From: an uncultured Paraglaciecola sp.
Lineage (GTDB): Bacteria > Pseudomonadota > Gammaproteobacteria > Enterobacterales > Alteromonadaceae
Assembly: GCA_905479025.1 (NCBI GenBank)
Contig: CAJQKX010000737.1
Span: forward strand, 1-6,055
Direction of reading: 5' to 3'
DNA: 6,055 bases
The notes beneath the pieces were generated by a model. The model worked only from the letters and a program-made list of their open reading frames with translations, had not been told where the DNA came from and made no database searches. This document shows, piece by piece, positions 5,284 through 6,055 of the stretch. A program made the translations under genes and the position numbers. Each line of letters opens with the position of its first letter. The first letter of the stretch is position 1.

Positions 5284-6055
5284 TCGATTGGCGAGTGCTT
5301 CTCCGAGGTTGAAATAAATGACCTCGGTACGTTTATCACGCCTGTTCTCCCGTTGAACCATCGCAACATCAAACTCAGCACCCTGGCGTAGGATCATGGT
5401 AGAAACAAACAGGTCTGCGATGCGCATTCCGTGTTTCCACTGGTAGCCGCCTGGCGTCAATACATGACCGGATAAAAGCACAACACCATCCATCTTGTCG
5501 AGAACAGGTAAAACCCGGATGAAATCACCATTTTGTACCTCGATACCTTTACCGCTTTTTCCTAAATCGGCCTGAAGTAAGGTGTACAGGCCAGAGTCAG
5601 ATACTCGCTCTATTTGTGTTTGGGCCTTGTTGGCTGTTGGAAGCAGTCCGCCTGCTAGGCTTAAAACCTGGCCCACTGACTTTTCGCTCTCGAGTTCGTA
5701 AATCGCAGGCCGTAACACCTCACCTGCAATCCCAATCGTTGGGCCGATCGGCGGTACAAAAATCAGGTCTCCCTGGCGCAAATAGATATTGGCACTGTCA
5801 TTCCCTTTCAGTAGCAACTTGTAGAGATCCATCGTCGCCACCGTCTGTCCACCACGCTTAACCTTAATTTTACGAAGCGAACCCGTGCGTTTGATCCCTC
5901 CACTGGACGCCAACGTGTTAACAAGTGTCGAAAATCCGCTCACATTGTAAGAACCGGGATGAGTCACTTCGCCAACCAACATCACCTGAATTGAACGCAG
6001 TTCCGAAAGCGTTACCACAGTCTTAATGCCTATCCGCTGTTTTTCTATGGATTCG
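5281..6055 (-). CDS. Multi-SLBB polysaccharide export protein (OPX/Wza class), 5' part, start outside window
   Basis: This is the visible portion of a large outer-membrane polysaccharide exporter. The GTG at 6018 is not the real start: the frame stays open to the edge (ESIEKQRIGIKT precedes it) and the first SLBB module begins almost at once. The signal peptide, lipobox if any, and Poly_export domain must lie beyond 6055. Counting from codon 6054-6052, modules start at GEVTHPGSY (28-36), GEVLRPAIY (111-119) and GHVLTPGGY (196-204). Closing strands LRQGDLIFV and VQNGDFIRV follow the first two, but the third is cut off by the TAA before its own closing strand (LLQPRDQVIIF), which lies in the next segment. 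Such proteins form periplasmic rings and an outer-membrane pore working with a Wzz/Wzc partner, here encoded just downstream. A product ending here would lose four modules and the C-terminus and is probably not functional. Confidence 0.88.
   Translation of the reverse strand, partial: ESIEKQRIGIKTVVTLSELRSIQVMLVGEVTHPGSYNVSGFSTLVNTLASSGGIKRTGSLRKIKVKRGGQTVATMDLYKLLLKGNDSANIYLRQGDLIFVPPIGPTIGIAGEVLRPAIYELESEKSVGQVLSLAGGLLPTANKAQTQIERVSDSGLYTLLQADLGKSGKGIEVQNGDFIRVLPVLDKMDGVVLLSGHVLTPGGYQWKHGMRIADLFVSTMILRQGAEFDVAMVQRENRRDKRTEVIYFNLGEALANR

Noticed and set aside
3217..5861. Several plus-strand frames of 61-102 codons opposite wzz and the OPX gene
   Set aside because: They are antisense shadows of strongly supported minus-strand genes and lack ribosome sites or recognisable domains.
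6016..6018. GTG as the start of the upstream export gene
   Set aside because: The frame is open to the window edge, the upstream codons read like family sequence, and a start here would remove the signal peptide and Poly_export domain.

Overview
The window is part of a Gram-negative surface-polysaccharide (capsule, exopolysaccharide or O-antigen) locus. An outer-membrane polysaccharide export protein (OPX/Wza class, SLBB repeats), a Wzz-type chain-length regulator and an Alg14/PssD-type glycosyltransferase subunit all point to a proteobacterium. Moderate GC and the large multi-SLBB OPX type suggest a gammaproteobacterium, but nothing here fixes the genus. All intact genes lie on the minus strand, so transcription runs from high to low coordinates.

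Layout in transcription order. (1) 6055-3751: one long SLBB-repeat OPX gene, entering from beyond the right edge and cut in two by a single in-frame TAA at 5281-5283. Reading frame and domain pattern continue across the stop. (2) 3761-2778: wzz-like regulator, overlapping the OPX end by 11 bp. (3) 2747-2178: four-helix membrane protein of unknown function with a good ribosome binding site. These three form one operon that may end at a hairpin at 2136-2169. (4) 2177-1802: spacer with a GC-rich island and a candidate promoter. (5) 1801-1235: Nudix hydrolase with a complete Nudix box. (6) 1234-543: 692 bp AT-rich spacer with no supported gene. (7) 542-108: Alg14/PssD-like protein. (8) 1-112, plus strand: the broken end of an Alg13/PssE-like (GT28 C-terminal) gene facing alg14.

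How the parts would work together: Alg14-like and Alg13-like proteins normally form a two-part membrane glycosyltransferase acting early in repeat-unit assembly. Wzz sets chain length in the inner membrane and the OPX protein forms the exit channel in the outer membrane. The Nudix enzyme and the four-helix protein are accessory and unassigned.

The main surprise is damage. The OPX gene carries a nonsense codon inside an SLBB module, and the Alg13-like gene is truncated and inverted against its usual partner. With more than 1 kb of non-coding spacer, this looks like a recently rearranged or decaying polysaccharide locus, unless assembly or sequencing errors explain one or both lesions. I saw no CRISPR array, tRNA, rRNA or complete insertion sequence.
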